Part shown: positions 12,231 through 23,114 of the stretch, in pieces
How the letters are laid out: each line of letters begins with the position of its first letter
Position numbering within the stretch: position 1 is the stretch's first letter
Origin: Loxodes magnus
Lineage: Eukaryota; Ciliophora; Karyorelictea; Loxodida; Loxodidae
Assembly: GCA_946699065.1 (NCBI GenBank)
Contig: CAMPDV010000041.1
Span: 930,001 to 994,000 of the forward strand
DNA: 64,000 nucleotides
Direction: 5' to 3'
The notes under the pieces: model-generated
Database searches by the model: none
What the model saw: the letters and a program-made list of their open reading frames with translations, nothing else
Told to the model about the DNA's origin: nothing
Made by a program: the position numbers and the translations under genes

Positions 12231-12289
12231 CATAATTTACCAGTAAAAGTAAATAAATACTCTGTTCTACTATACAAATTTTAACTAAG

Positions 12290-12919
12290 ATGAAACTATT
12301 AAATCATCAACTCTTCCTTCTAAGTATCCTATTTTTTAATTTAGTTGCATGAATCACATTTTATCTCAAGAATAATTTAGAGTTTAATGGATATCTAGAT
12401 AATTAATCTATAATAATCAAATAAAAGTAGCAAATTAAGATAAGATATAAGAGTTGCTTTAATTCGAAAGCCCTTGCTTAGTAGTAAATTGAAGAATCCA
12501 ATAATGTAGTTTAAATTAGCATTCAAATTAGTCAATATCTACTCTATTATTCTAAAATTTCTATTTGTAGATTAGAAAAAAGAAACTATGATATTTAATA
12601 AGCTACAAAATAATAAAAATAAAATAAAAGAATAACTTTAAAATTAAACTGAAATAAGTTTAATTAAAGAAGAGTTTAAGATTAGATGTTATTATCATAT
12701 CAGATAAAGCTTTTGCTAAAATAGTCATTATTCAAAAATATTATGAATTAACTTTCAGTATTATTAAGTCTGAACTAATATGACCATAAATTTGAAGAAA
12801 AGTGAATTCAAAATACAAAAATGGTGAAGATATAAATTAATTACTTCTGCTTATTTATTCTTTTTATATTTAGAGATATTAAGTAACGTTTATTACATAT
12901 AATTCGTTAACTCCTTTGA
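12290..12919 (+). CDS. Putative secreted or membrane protein with signal peptide
   Basis: 209 codons from ATG at 12290 to TGA at 12917. Residues 1-21 (MKLLNHQLFLLSILFFNLVA) make a convincing signal peptide or anchor. The middle is Asn/Gln/Lys-rich and the end has a hydrophobic stretch (FCLFILFIF) followed by a basic tail, so a single-pass membrane protein is possible. Three internal TGA codons would be Trp. No family recognised. It sits between family D copy 1 and a minus-strand family C element. Confidence 0.45.
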
Positions 12920-12974
12920 AATAATTCTTAAAAAAAGATTACAAAATTTATTAATGAATGAATGATTTAATTAA

Positions 12975-13006
12975 TTACAAGATTTCACCTTTATTTGGTT
13001 AATCAC
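12975..13006 (-). other. 3' hairpin module of family C copy 1
   Basis: Minus strand reads GTGATTAACC, loop AAATAAA, GGTGAAATC, followed by TTGTAATTAATTAA. The loop holds an AATAAA polyadenylation-type signal. It is the same module as in the other family C and D copies. Confidence 0.45.
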
Positions 13007-13677
13007 AAATCAAAAGTTTAATGTTTAATAAAAGAAAATTCATATTTGCTTGGATCTTGTTTGTCATGAGTTCTAAGGATTTTTTATTTGCTTTTTCTGA
13101 GAGTTTCCGATAAGTTGATTCCCATTCATTTCTTATTAAATTCGTTAATTGCATGGTATATGTTAGTAGTTTCTTTGTTTAGCTGGAGTATTTTTTTCCT
13201 GTAGAGTTTACCTTCTTGATTGCAATAGATTTTGAAAATATTTTCCCATTATTTTTCTACTATTTTCTTTTATTTTCATTAAAATTGGAAGCAACTTCTA
13301 ACTTTATACACTGGCATTTGCTGTATCAACATCTCATTATTTTCCAATAGAAAATATAATTTGTTGTAGTCTGTTGCTTTATATTCATAGGATCATTCAT
13401 CGACATTTTTTACATAAATATGCTTTCATTAACTCTACGAATTGTTTAAATTTGTTTCTATATATTCTATTCAGATATTTTAAGCTATTTATTTGCAATT
13501 TTTTTCTTATTAATTAATCATCAGGTGCTCAATTTTTCTTTCGAGTTCTTATACAGTTCTTAAAAGTTAAAAATTTTCTAATTGCATAACTTGGAGTTAT
13601 TAAAGTATTATTTATTAGTCGTAACTTGATTAAGACGAATCCTTTTAAGAAGAGACTTTTTACAAGTAATTTTCCAT
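13003..13677 (-). CDS. Family C repeat ORF (coiled coil plus zinc-type motif), copy 1
   Basis: ATG at 13677 (MENYLQKVSSQKDS), 224 codons to a TGA at 13003; another in-frame TGA lies at 12985 inside the 3' hairpin. Residues about 20-60 form a coiled coil (LQVMQLENFQLLRTVQELE); a short block IFKIYCNQEGKLYRKK is shared with the copies near 14.0, 27.5 and 60.3 kb; then YHAINEFNKKWMG. In a neighbouring frame the middle reads RCWYSKCQC, matching CWYC or CQYC in other copies, so a small frame disturbance is likely. Several TGA codons fall at Trp positions. It lies directly 3' of another family C ORF on the same strand. Role unknown; it resembles accessory nucleic-acid-binding ORFs of non-LTR elements. 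Confidence 0.5.
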
Positions 13678-13820
13678 TTTTTGTTATATAATAAAGTTTA
13701 AAAAAAAAGTTAAAAAGCTTTGTTAAAGCCTTAGTAGTCAGCCATCTGACCTATTCTATCAGCTTGTCTCCATTAGTTTGTCTTGAATTTCTACTAGGCT
13801 TAGTTAGGCGGTGTAGCACT

Positions 13821-14474
13821 TCATTAGCGCACCATCCTTTAATATTCTGAATAGTTTTCATCTTGCATGTAGCGTTCCTAATTATTTCTCCAAGGATTAA
13901 GATTTGAATTAAAGAATTTTTTTCTATAAAATATTCCGCTTTATGTTGGATATATCCTAAATATTTTTCTAAAAATATCTTATTTATTCTTTCTTTAAAT
14001 TTCGCTTAGTTAGTAGTAGTATTTTCATTGGTGTTATTTATTACACACGTAGCATTTTATTCTTCTTTTAAACTATTATTCCTGTAACACTTATTTAATT
14101 TAAATTTACTACTTATTTTAAATAAACGTTTACTGTTTATTTTAATTTGAGGCTTCATTTTCTATTTCCATAGGATCTGATTAATTCTGTTAAATCGAAA
14201 ATGGCGTAACCTGAATTTATTATTAAATTTAAAGAATTCTTTGTTCCAGTTTGTCTTCTATTTCTTATGATTATTAATATTGTTTCTCAAGTAAAGACGT
14301 TATTAGTTTTTCTAATTTTTCTACTTTATCAGTGAGGTATCTATTTTTAAACATAAACTCTTTTAATGACTTAGATAATATTTCTATTTGAGTTTGTGTC
14401 GGAAGTTTTTTTAGTTCTGGATTTCCAAGTGGTTAATGTTCGTCATATCAATCATATTTCTCACTTTCACTCAT
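13821..14474 (-). CDS. Family C-type ORF with CxxC motif (best-preserved long copy)
   Basis: ATG at 14474 (MSESEKYDWYDEHQPLG), 217 codons to TGA at 13821. In order: acidic N-terminus, coiled coil (residues about 35-75, DKVEKLEKLITSLLEKQ), Gln-rich linker, zinc-type motif CYVCNKQHQWKYYY, and IFRKIFRIYPTQSGIFYRKK, homologous to the block in copy 1. Past the TGA the frame still reads SATPPNQAQQKFKTNQWRQ, so translation may continue to about 13,690. Internal TGA codons encode the Trp of YDW and HQW. No clear TGA stop follows that extension, so the end is uncertain. Unknown function; probably an ORF of a non-LTR element or a domesticated relative. Confidence 0.55.
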
Positions 14475-14977
14475 TGTAATTATTTCGCTTTTTTATTTTT
14501 TAGAGAATTTTCCTGTTTAAATGTTTTTTTAAAAGTTCTGTTATTTCTTAGAAGCCATTTTTATATAATATAATAAAAAATGAAATAAGCAGGTGTAATA
14601 ATAATCTTGATTAAATAAGGTGAAACATATCAAAGAATAAAAATTCATCGTTAAGAAAAATTGTTATTTAAGATCCATTTTTGAGCTTTTAAGAAAGAAG
14701 CAGAAAGTTCAGATATTATAAAATATATGCTTTTTATTTAAACTAGCAATTTCATACAAATACACTAATAATTTAGCGAATAAAGATTTTTAAAACTTTG
14801 ATCGGTAATTTATTCAATCCCCTCTATCTATCGTAACAATTATAGACGCTTTTTTAATTTTATAATTATGACATCTTTACATTCTATTTAGTTTTTTCTT
14901 AAGCTTCTTAAATTAAAATATTTGACTTTAAATATCTCTTGAATAAATAAAAAATGGAAGAAAATAATTATACTAAT

Positions 14978-15601
14978 TCAATTTCGTTTCTTTATTTCTT
15001 ATATTGGTTAATTAATAAGTAAGCTATCTTTTTTTTTTAATACAAGGGTAATAATTTTACTCTTATAATTATTATAAAAGACCTATAAAACTTATAAAAT
15101 TTACGTTAGATAAGTACTACTAAATTTAATTGTGAAGGCATCATTTGAAAGCTTTAATTAATTGTATTTTTAATAATTTTAACCATTTAATTATCTATGT
15201 TTTTCCTATCTTTGCTAGATTTATTTATTTGTCTTACATATGTCTATCTTCTAATTCTTATAATGTAACTAGAAGCTTAATGCTTAGATTATTATGATGA
15301 TAGATGCTTCGCTAAAAGTTATCCAATAATTTATTTCAAGTGATGAAGCTTATCTTGTTGATATAGAACCATAAGCATTCTTCATAATAGCGGTTTCAAT
15401 TTCATGAATTGATTAAACTCCCAACTAAACGTCAATATTTAATGCTTGTAGTAATTTTATAAGAAATTAGAAAGAGTAATTGGTTTATAATAATACTAAA
15501 TATACTATAGTGAATTATAATAAGATGCATTACTTATTTACTAAAAGCAGCTAATTTATACTATAACTAATTGTGCTTTTAAATAAATATGTTTGTTGCA
15601 T
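14978..15601 (-). CDS. Hypothetical protein, 207 aa, no internal TGA
   Basis: ATG at 15601 (MQQTYLFKSTISYSINQ) to TGA at 14978, 207 codons with no internal TGA; its only Trp (INYWITF) is TGG. Hydrophobic N-terminal half, a better ordered core (SIHEIETAIMKNAYGSIST, ASSLEINYWITFSEASI), then a Gln/Lys-rich tail. The long TGA-free run supports it as a normal host gene. Family not recognised. Confidence 0.5.
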
Positions 15602-15926
15602 TTACTTTAATCAATTTAAACTTAATTTAATATATTCATAATCAAAAAATTAAAATAGATATAATAATATCATTTATTTAACTTTTCAAACTAAGTATAA
15701 TATGAATATTTTAGCTATTAGAATTTATAAAATTACTCTAAATAGCAGAAGTTGTTTGATAATTAGTTTCTTATCTTTAAAAGTTTATTACGATATTTCT
15801 TCGCTTTAAGTAACTTTTAAATTACTAATTATTAAATTATAGCAAAAAAACAATAAAAACATTAGATAGGCTGATAGTACTAATATGATGAAGATTTAAT
15901 TTTATAACATAACATAATTTATTAAA

Positions 15927-16640
15927 GTGATTTCACTTTTTTTTGGTTAATCACAAAATAAGTTTTTTTTTTGAGTTTTATCTTATCAGAAATTTTCGAT
16001 ATCATATATATTTAATTTTTCCGGATCGTAATTTCTTATAAATTACCTATTTTATCCTCTTGCTAGTGCTTGGAAATCAAATCCTACTTATCATCTCTCA
16101 AATTATCTCAGTGCATGTGTAATCTTTGAAGCTTCTACGTAAGGTTAAATTTTTTTAAATATATTCTTCCATTTTATGTGCAATGTATCTTAAATAGTTT
16201 AGATTCATCTTTTTGTTTCATAATATTATTTTCCCTGAATCTATTGCATTGGCTTACCTTATGTACATTTTTTTACAGTTTCAACATCTTTTTCCTATTT
16301 TCTAATAGGAGAAGGACGGATTCCACACTCCTCTTGATTCTGAATCCTATCGTTAATTAAGTTGGATTTGCTCAAGTTAATTAATCCTCCAGTCAAACTT
16401 TTGTCTTAAATTTCATTCGATTTGAATAATTTATCTTTCCATCTCTTAAGAAGAATCTGCTAGTTTTATTAATTCTAAGGATTTCATTCATTTAAGAAAT
16501 TTTTAATTGTTAGCATTAGAGATAATGTTATTTACTTACAGTCTTAACTTCTTTTGCTAGCTTCTTATTGTCTAATTGTAGCGAATAGACGTCGTTAGAA
16601 AGATCTAGTTAATTATTAGGTTTTGTTGTAGTTTATTGTT
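15927..16640 (-). mobile_element. Family C repeat, copy 2 (degenerate)
   Basis: Minus strand shares with the 27-28 kb copy the block SNDVYSLQLDNKKLAKEV, a RCWNCKK zinc-type motif, and with copy 1 the block ITHALRQFERW. Several frame changes are needed to follow it, so it looks broken. It ends in the hairpin GTGATTAACC / GTGAAATCAC (15927-15954) followed by TTTAATAAATTATG, nearly the same tail as the 24 kb copy. Confidence 0.5.
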
Positions 16641-16800
16641 TCTTAGGTGCTATTTTAAAATATATAATAATGTTTTTAGAAAATGTCTAATTTACTGATA
16701 ATATTGTGCTTGCTTACTAAGATAGTTTTTAGTGATACTTTAATTATTTTTAAGACAATATATTTATTTTTTAGTTTTCTTATACTGGAATCAATAAAAA

Positions 16801-17214
16801 ATGGAGGAATCAATATTTCGATCTTCTTATTACACTTTCAATCTTCGAGAAGTCCTTAATTGGATCCAAGGTCTTGAAGGGAAAGCATTTGGAGAATATC
16901 CTGCCTTTTATGGGTTTGAAATCTCTGTTCATGGAGTATACATTCAATACACATGATGATTCTTACTTGAAAAAACTGATTAGTAGATTATCATTGGTAT
17001 ATCTATTAAGAGATCATCCAAAGGATGCAGTAAGGTCAAAGTTAGACTTTTCAAAAACTCTAAAAATAAATAATTAATTAATATTATTACAATTAGCTTT
17101 TTATTTAATTTTCATAAAGAAACTATTTATAATATGAATGGTTTAAAAAAGGGATTTTTTATCTCCTTAGAGCAGAAGAGAAAACCAGAAATACTTTCTC
17201 TTATCATTTCTTGA
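16801..17214 (+). CDS. Possible small protein with tandem TGA TGA
   Basis: From ATG at 16801 the frame reads MEESIFRSSYYTFNLREVLNW, FGEYPAFYGFEISVHGVY, then IQYT followed by two TGA codons (16954, 16957) and FLLEKTDQQIIIGISIKRSS, to TGA at 17212. The first 85 codons are richer in G/C than the surroundings and look folded (alternating beta pattern). Either it stops after 51 residues or TGA TGA is read as Trp-Trp, giving 137 aa. It weakly recalls the start of family D (LREV...WI.G...FG) at 18.3 kb. Not recognised. Confidence 0.35.
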
Positions 17215-17247
17215 TTTCAGCAAGTTCAAATTTCTTCAAATTAAAAA

Positions 17248-18070
17248 ATGACCAGCAAAGAAGAACTAAAAAATTAAGAACATATAAATTAACACATCTC
17301 TCAGCAACTCCTCTGAAAATCGAAAAAAGAAACCACTCGATTGAATAACTGAAAATAGTAACTAAGAAATAAAAAATAAATAAAGAAGGTATAGTATTAT
17401 AATTCAATATAGATCTTAGCATCTTTGATTTAGATAATATTGAAATAGAAAAAATTGGCTCTTAATATATAATACAGTTAGTAAATTAACTCATCCAAAA
17501 AAATTAAAAATTCAAGAGGGGTTATATGCATAAAAGGAAGAAATATTCGAAATTAGTAAAGAATTCATTAATCATAAAGATGATGATGAAATCTAAATGA
17601 TGGACCGAAAAATAAAGACAGAGTCTATAAATGAATGATAGGATTAGAGAATGATATTTGAATAATAAGAGAAAGACAAAAAAATTGAGTTTAATTAGAT
17701 TCAAAACTTCTATAAATTGAAGAAAATCTGCATAAAACTTATAAAAAAACCTCCATTGAAATAGAAAGAAAAAAAGAAGAAGAAGTCACACCTTTATAAT
17801 CATTTCTAGGAATTGAAAGTAAGAATTTCTAAATTTTACCTCTATGAACGGGAAAAATCTGCAGAAGGAAGTAAGATTTTAGATTAAATGCAAATCAGGG
17901 AACAGTTATTTGGAAGAAATATACTAGCAAATCAAATTTTATTTTTAATCCGAAGGACGATCTATATAATGATTGATTAAATAATCATAAAATCTCTTTA
18001 GTATATTCCTGATAAAAGAAAAAATTTCACATTAAATTATAGTAAAAATATTCATCAAAACCTAAATAAA
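17248..18070 (+). other. Probable coding stretch with frame changes
   Basis: Starts MTSKEELKNQEHINQHI at 17248. About 17,537-17,700 reads well in a second frame (EEIFEISKEFINHKDDDEIQ), and 17,700-17,960 reads well in the first again (IEENLHKTYKKTSIEIERK, SNFIFNPKDDLYND). Either introns I could not place or a decayed gene. Coiled-coil character recalls family A/B ORFs but I cannot align it. Confidence 0.3.
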
Positions 18071-18299
18071 AAAATGGTAATTTAGTAATATTTTATCAAA
18101 CAATTGTATGAATGTTAAGATAAAGCAATTATAGTAATTATTAAATGACAAACATTATAGATATCTCTCTTATAATATTGATATGTTTATTTAAATATTG
18201 GTATGTAAATCACTAGCTATATTTAATTATTTAAAATTTAACTTTTATTTCTTTAATTTTAATAAGTATCTTCATGATACTATATATATAAAAAGGAAA

Positions 18300-18560
18300 A
18301 ATGAACAATTGGAACCTAATAGATTATCTAGCACAGTGTATGTTGTATTACGAGAAGTATCATAATAGATGTCACAATGGATAAGAGGGGATGAGCTCTT
18401 TGGAAATAAGTCTAGCTTATTTGAGGCTTCTCTCTAGCGGTATGAAAAACTTTCTAATGATTCAGTTAAAGTATTTGGAGTGAAGTCCATTCTCAGTATT
18501 TTCCTACCTTCTCATGTTGCCAGTAAGGTGGGGAGTTTGATGAACATCAAGAAATGATTT
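18300..18560 (+). mobile_element. Family D repeat, copy 2 (5' part only)
   Basis: From ATG at 18369 it reads MSQWIRGDELFGNKSSLFEASLQ and so on, carrying the LFExSLxRYxxL motif of the family. The 3' half of the repeat is missing. The same frame stays open to TGA at 19395-19397 and reads plausibly (TSEEIIKGLRKKIYYKRLKQ, FLIRSLFNLIEYLHNLDKEF), so the repeat may have become part of a longer gene. Low confidence in that extension. Confidence 0.4.
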
Positions 18561-19734
18561 TTATATTTAACAATATTTTGATTTCTAGAAGGATTATTAT
18601 CAAATGTGATATTCAAAACGATAAAAGTAGATATTAAGTATCAGATGTATGATGGTTAAACTTCTGAAGAAATAATAAAGGGACTAAGAAAAAAAATCTA
18701 TTATAAACGATTAAAATAAGTTTAACTTAATATTAAAAGAAATTATAAAATATACTCTAGAATTATGAGAAAATTTAAATTTATTTAGAAGAGTATAAAC
18801 AATCAGATAGCTTTATACAATTTATTTTCAAATTAAATTCATAGCAAATTAGAAAATATAAATTAAACTAAATAAATAGCTTTATCTTTAAACTGAGACG
18901 AATAAAAAGCTAATTATAAACATCATCATCCAATTTTCTTAATTAGATCACTTTTTAACTTAATAGAATATTTACACAATTTGGATAAAGAATTCATATC
19001 TAGTTGTAAAAGGAAATAAGAATAAATTATAGATAGATAAAAGTTTGTTCCATCTATCGCAAAAATTAAACACTTTTACTTTGAGAAGAAATTTATAAAT
19101 TTATTTTTCTTTTTACTAGAGCAATGTAGAATATTTCAATCTTAATTTTCAATAAAGTATTAAACTATTCAGCTATTCAAGGTATTTTATCTGAGTAAAC
19201 ATTTTATAATTTATTAGAGCTTAAATTACCTATACATTTACTTGAGAAGAATAAATGCTTCATATAAATAAAAAATAACCATTAAAAATCCTCTTACTAA
19301 AGGTAGCTCATATCATTTTATTAAGATCCCAAAGTGCTCACTAATACACAATAAGAGATCTTAAAAATATCTAATTATTAATTTTAACATTTTGTGACTT
19401 TAATTATAAGAAGTTTCAATTTGAATAAAGCAAAAATGAAAAAAAAAATTTATTTTAAAAGCTAAATTCTAAAGTTAATGAGAGCTAAATTTTAATGAAG
19501 ATAGAAATTAAATTTTCAGTTTAAGTTAAATTCTTTTATTTAAAGTTTTGTAAGGTTAAATTATTTGATTTTTAACTTAATCTAAAGAAAAAACGAATTT
19601 AATTTTATCTCAGTTTTAATTTAATGTAAATGATATGATTTTCTAAAAGATTTTAAAATATTAGTATAATTTTTAGTTTTATTTTGCTAATACAATTTCA
19701 AATACTAACAGAGTTAAATAAAAGGTTATCAAAA

Positions 19735-20763
19735 TCATTAATTTTTCAAAAGTTTTTCCAAATCTAAACTTTCTAAATTTTAATTATATAGCTTACATAA
19801 ATAACTTTTAATTAATAAATAATTTATATCTCACTAACTTTATATTTGAATAGATAATCTTTACACAGTATGGTACATCTGTAAACTTCTATAATCTATT
19901 TTAAATCTAACTTAAAGACTTTCTTCTTATAATTCTTACGTTTTGTCTTTTACAAAAGCTTTAGCTATTCTTTCCTCTTATTACCATCTTACTATTGCAA
20001 TAATCTAAAATATTAGATTTTTAAATATATTATTTTTCTTTAAAAACAAAATGAATTCAAGAATTTGTTGATTTTTAAACTCAATTATCACCATAAGAGA
20101 CAGTAGATTACATAGTTTTGCCTAATAAATTTTCTCATTTGAATGATAATTTTGCTTCGATTTTGTTTTCGATAAAATTATTTTATAGATATTTTAGCTC
20201 AAATAATTTATTAACCAAAATGAGTTCTATAAATAAAAGTAGCTTAAATGATTTAAAACTTTTTATTAATGTTATTAAGATTTGCAATAATTCAGAATAA
20301 ACTTAGCTGTTCTTCTCATTTTTTATTCCCATTTTAAATAAATCAATTTACTGTTTTTATAAAAATAAAGCAAAGTGATTGCTTTTAGTTATAGCCTTTT
20401 GAAAGGCTTATAAGTTAATTTCTCATTTTTTCTATTACCATTCTTTATTTTTTCAAACATTAAACTTATTTAACTAATTTATTTTCAATGCTCTATAAGG
20501 CCAATAATTTTCCCATAATTCTTTTGCTTGCAAAATCTATATAAGATATGATATTTTGTAATAATCACTTACCTCAAAAACTTAATTAGTCAGTTCTTTT
20601 TTTCTTTTATCGTTTCAATAAAGATCTTTAAAGCTTATATTAAGCAAAATTTGATTTATCTTAAATCTTATAGCAAGATTTAATTTTTAGATCTATAAGT
20701 AGAATTCTTTATTTATTAAACAGAGTCAAATTCTACTTTCTTCTTTCTTTTTATTAATTTCAT
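19735..20763 (-). CDS. Hypothetical protein, two exons, 36-nt intron
   Basis: Exon 1 20763-20573, intron 20572-20537, exon 2 20536-19735; 993 coding bases, 330 aa. ATG at 20763 (MKLIKRKKKVEFDSVQQIKN). The intron runs GTAAGT...TATATAG, and only with it removed do both sides stay in a convincing frame: exon 1 ends ETIKEKKNWLIKFL, exon 2 goes on RFCKQKNYGKIIGLIEHW and later IIAIVRWQQEERIAKAFVKD. TGA is read as Trp at several places and ends the gene at 19735, with a second in-frame TGA six bases further. Basic, helical, possibly membrane-associated in the middle. No family recognised. Confidence 0.55.
20537..20572 (-). other. Spliceosomal intron, 36 nt
   Basis: GTAAGT at the 5' end and TATATAG at the 3' end on the minus strand; removing it restores the reading frame of the gene at 19735-20763. 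Confidence 0.5.
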
Positions 20764-21027
20764 ACTTCAAAATATTTATCTTATTCCTAAACTATTTATG
20801 AATTATGTTCAAAGAAGCTTAAACATTAATAAATTTATAACTACAACTAAAACTTGAAAGTTAATTACAATCTAGATAATTATGAAGAATAGCTATCAGG
20901 CAAATGTCTTTAAACAGAAGAGTCGAAAACTAGAATAAAGAAATAGAAAGGAATGTAAAAGACTAGCTCTAAAATTAAGTTTATAAATAAAGTTTCTAAA
21001 ATAGTTATAGATAAATATTTAATAAAG

Positions 21028-22293
21028 ATGGAATGAAATGAAATTGCGAATTTTACTTGCATTCATTGCTAAATTGAATTTTATGAAAAACTACGATTTA
21101 AAGATCAGCAGGGTAATTTTATATGTGAAGATTGCATTATTTAAAGATCAAGTAGAAATAACGAAACCAATTAAAAATAATCTCTATCATACTAATTTCG
21201 AGAGCCATAATAACAAATAATTCGATAAGAAGAAAATAAGAATGAAGATGAAAGCATAGAAATTTTATAGGAATTGCAACAAATTGTTTAAGAAATGAAA
21301 AGAAAAATAGTCTAAAAAGATTCTTAAATTAGAAAAGATTTAGATGCTCTAATCATCTTAATTTTGAACGATAATGAAATAAAGTTAATGAACGGTTTTG
21401 ATGAAAAAATTTAGTAATTAAATTAGAAAATCGTAGAATTCAAGAATAATAGAATATTAAATTTTTAGCAGAAAAAAGAGGAAATTGAGTAATTAGTTAA
21501 TAAAGAGTGAATTTAGAATATGTAAGAAGAGATTTAAAAAGTAAATGAAACTAATGAAGAAAATAAAGAAATCATCTTCTAAAGTATTTTTACAATATTT
21601 GAAAGCAAAGCTACTTATGATGGTGATAAAAATGAAGAAGGTAAAAAACAGGGATTTGGAATTATAGAATATGTTAACGGAGATAAATACGAAGGACAGT
21701 TCCATGATGATTAAATTTAAGGAAAAGGAAATTACACTTATTTTAATAAAAGCGTATATGAAGGTGAATTTGTAGGAGGAAAGAAGCAAGGATATGGATT
21801 CGAAAAGTATATCAATGAAGATTATTATTGAGGATAATTTGAACAAAATAAAAAGGAAGGAAAAGGTTTTTTTTCATGAAATACTAAAGACTTTTATGAA
21901 GGTGAATTTTCAAATAACAAATAACATGGAAAAGGTATGCTTAAAAATGTAAATGGAGATATATATGAAGGAGACTTTGAAAAAGGGTGAATGTAAGGGA
22001 AAGGATCCTACTTTTATGAAAATGGCGATCGATATGAAGAAGCTTTTTTCAGAGATAAGAAGCATGGATGAGGAACAGAAATTTTATAAAACGGAGATAT
22101 GTACGAAGGAGAGTTCATATGAGGATTTAAATGTGGAAGAGGAAATTTTTAAACTTTGTAAGGAGAAATTAGATAAGAGGAATGATTTTGAAACAGAAGA
22201 ATACAAGATATTCTTGAAAGAGAAAACCGTTAAAATGAGATTTAAGAAGAGTAGAAAAATGAATTGATAGAGGAGGAAAAGAAAGCGGCATGA
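21028..22293 (+). CDS. Zinc-ribbon / coiled-coil / MORN-repeat protein, copy A
   Basis: 421 codons from ATG at 21028 to TGA at 22291. In order: zinc-ribbon-like C11-x2-C14-x18-C33-x2-C36 (FTCIHCQ...FICEDC), a Glu/Gln-rich coiled coil (about 60-190), then about eight MORN repeats (about 195-375), for example GDKYEGQFHDDQIQGKGNY, and an acidic helical end NELIEEEKKAA. Nine internal TGA codons (codons 3 and 161 and seven from the MORN region on) all sit where Trp is expected, such as YY-W-GQF, KG-W-MQGKG and HG-W-GTEI; no TGG is used. MORN repeats bind membrane lipid or act as scaffolds, and the zinc part suggests a RING/B-box-like role. Residues about 40-65 differ strongly from copies B and C while frame is kept (net 3-base difference), arguing for past selection. 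Confidence 0.85.
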
Positions 22294-22509
22294 AATGTTT
22301 AACTTTTAGAAACTTAAAATAAAATTATTAATTAAGAGTATCATTTTAAATTAATGAATTAATGCTTTCTATTTATTCTTTTTTTTTCAAATAAATAGAT
22401 TTTTAAATTGGTATTATAAAGATTTTCCTTTATATTAATTTCTTTTATTAGTTTTTTTATTTCTTATTAATTTTAACTATAAATTTTTGAATTGCTAAAA
22501 CCAAGGAAA

Positions 22510-23114
22510 ATGGAGAATAATAAATAATCAAAAACTTAATAAAGAAAGGCTAAAAGAAAACCAGACTAGAAAAGATAAAGTAAAAATCACCGGAATCTTT
22601 CTCATCGTTACAAGGATAACGACTATAAGGAATTACGGAAAGAACTTCAATAGCAGAGTAGGAAAATGAATCCATATCTTAAAAATATGATAAAATGAAG
22701 AAAATTCTCAGCAATCAGGATGAGGTAATTTACATTCTTTCATACAGAATAAGAGAACTGATGACATATATTGAGCAATTATCCTTAGAAACGACTTATT
22801 TACAGAAATAACTTGTTTAAAACAAAGTCTTAATAGAAGAACTACTGTGGTGTTAATCCTAAAACAATTAAATTTATTAAGCTTCAATTATCACTGAAGA
22901 AATTAAAAATAGTATTGCAACTATTCAACTAACTGGTTAATCAGAAATTTAAAGAAATGAATTAACTAAAAGATTGGAAAAACTTGAAATTTTTATTATT
23001 CAAGAATAGAAACAAAAATAGAAAATAAAGAGGTGCATATATTACAATTCTTTACGAGATTTAGTAAAAACTGCATTGGCTACAAAATACTTAAAAAATC
23101 AAGAGGAAAAAAGG
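22510..23114 (+). mobile_element. Family A ORF relic (coiled coil), unit 1
   Basis: ATG at 22510 (MENNKQSKTQQRKAKRK). After a frame change near 22,690 it reads NQDEVIYILSYRIRELMTYI and QNKVLIEELLWCQSQ, which aligns with the unbroken family A ORF at 59111-59941 (EETIFKQICQIRELTTNI; IENKLVAHEKLWFQS). Runs into the family B ORF on the same strand. Looks broken by at least one frame change; product by analogy an ORF1-like RNA-binding coiled coil. Confidence 0.5.

Noticed and set aside
17204-17422. 72-aa hydrophobic ORF on the minus strand under the standard code
   Set aside because: It is the shadow of a polar, Lys/Gln/Asn-rich plus-strand stretch. AT-rich ciliate coding DNA regularly gives Phe/Leu/Ile-rich antisense ORFs.
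21493-21846. 117-aa membrane-like ORF on the minus strand, repeated three times
   Set aside because: Exact antisense of the MORN coding region; its repetition only reflects the tandem array.
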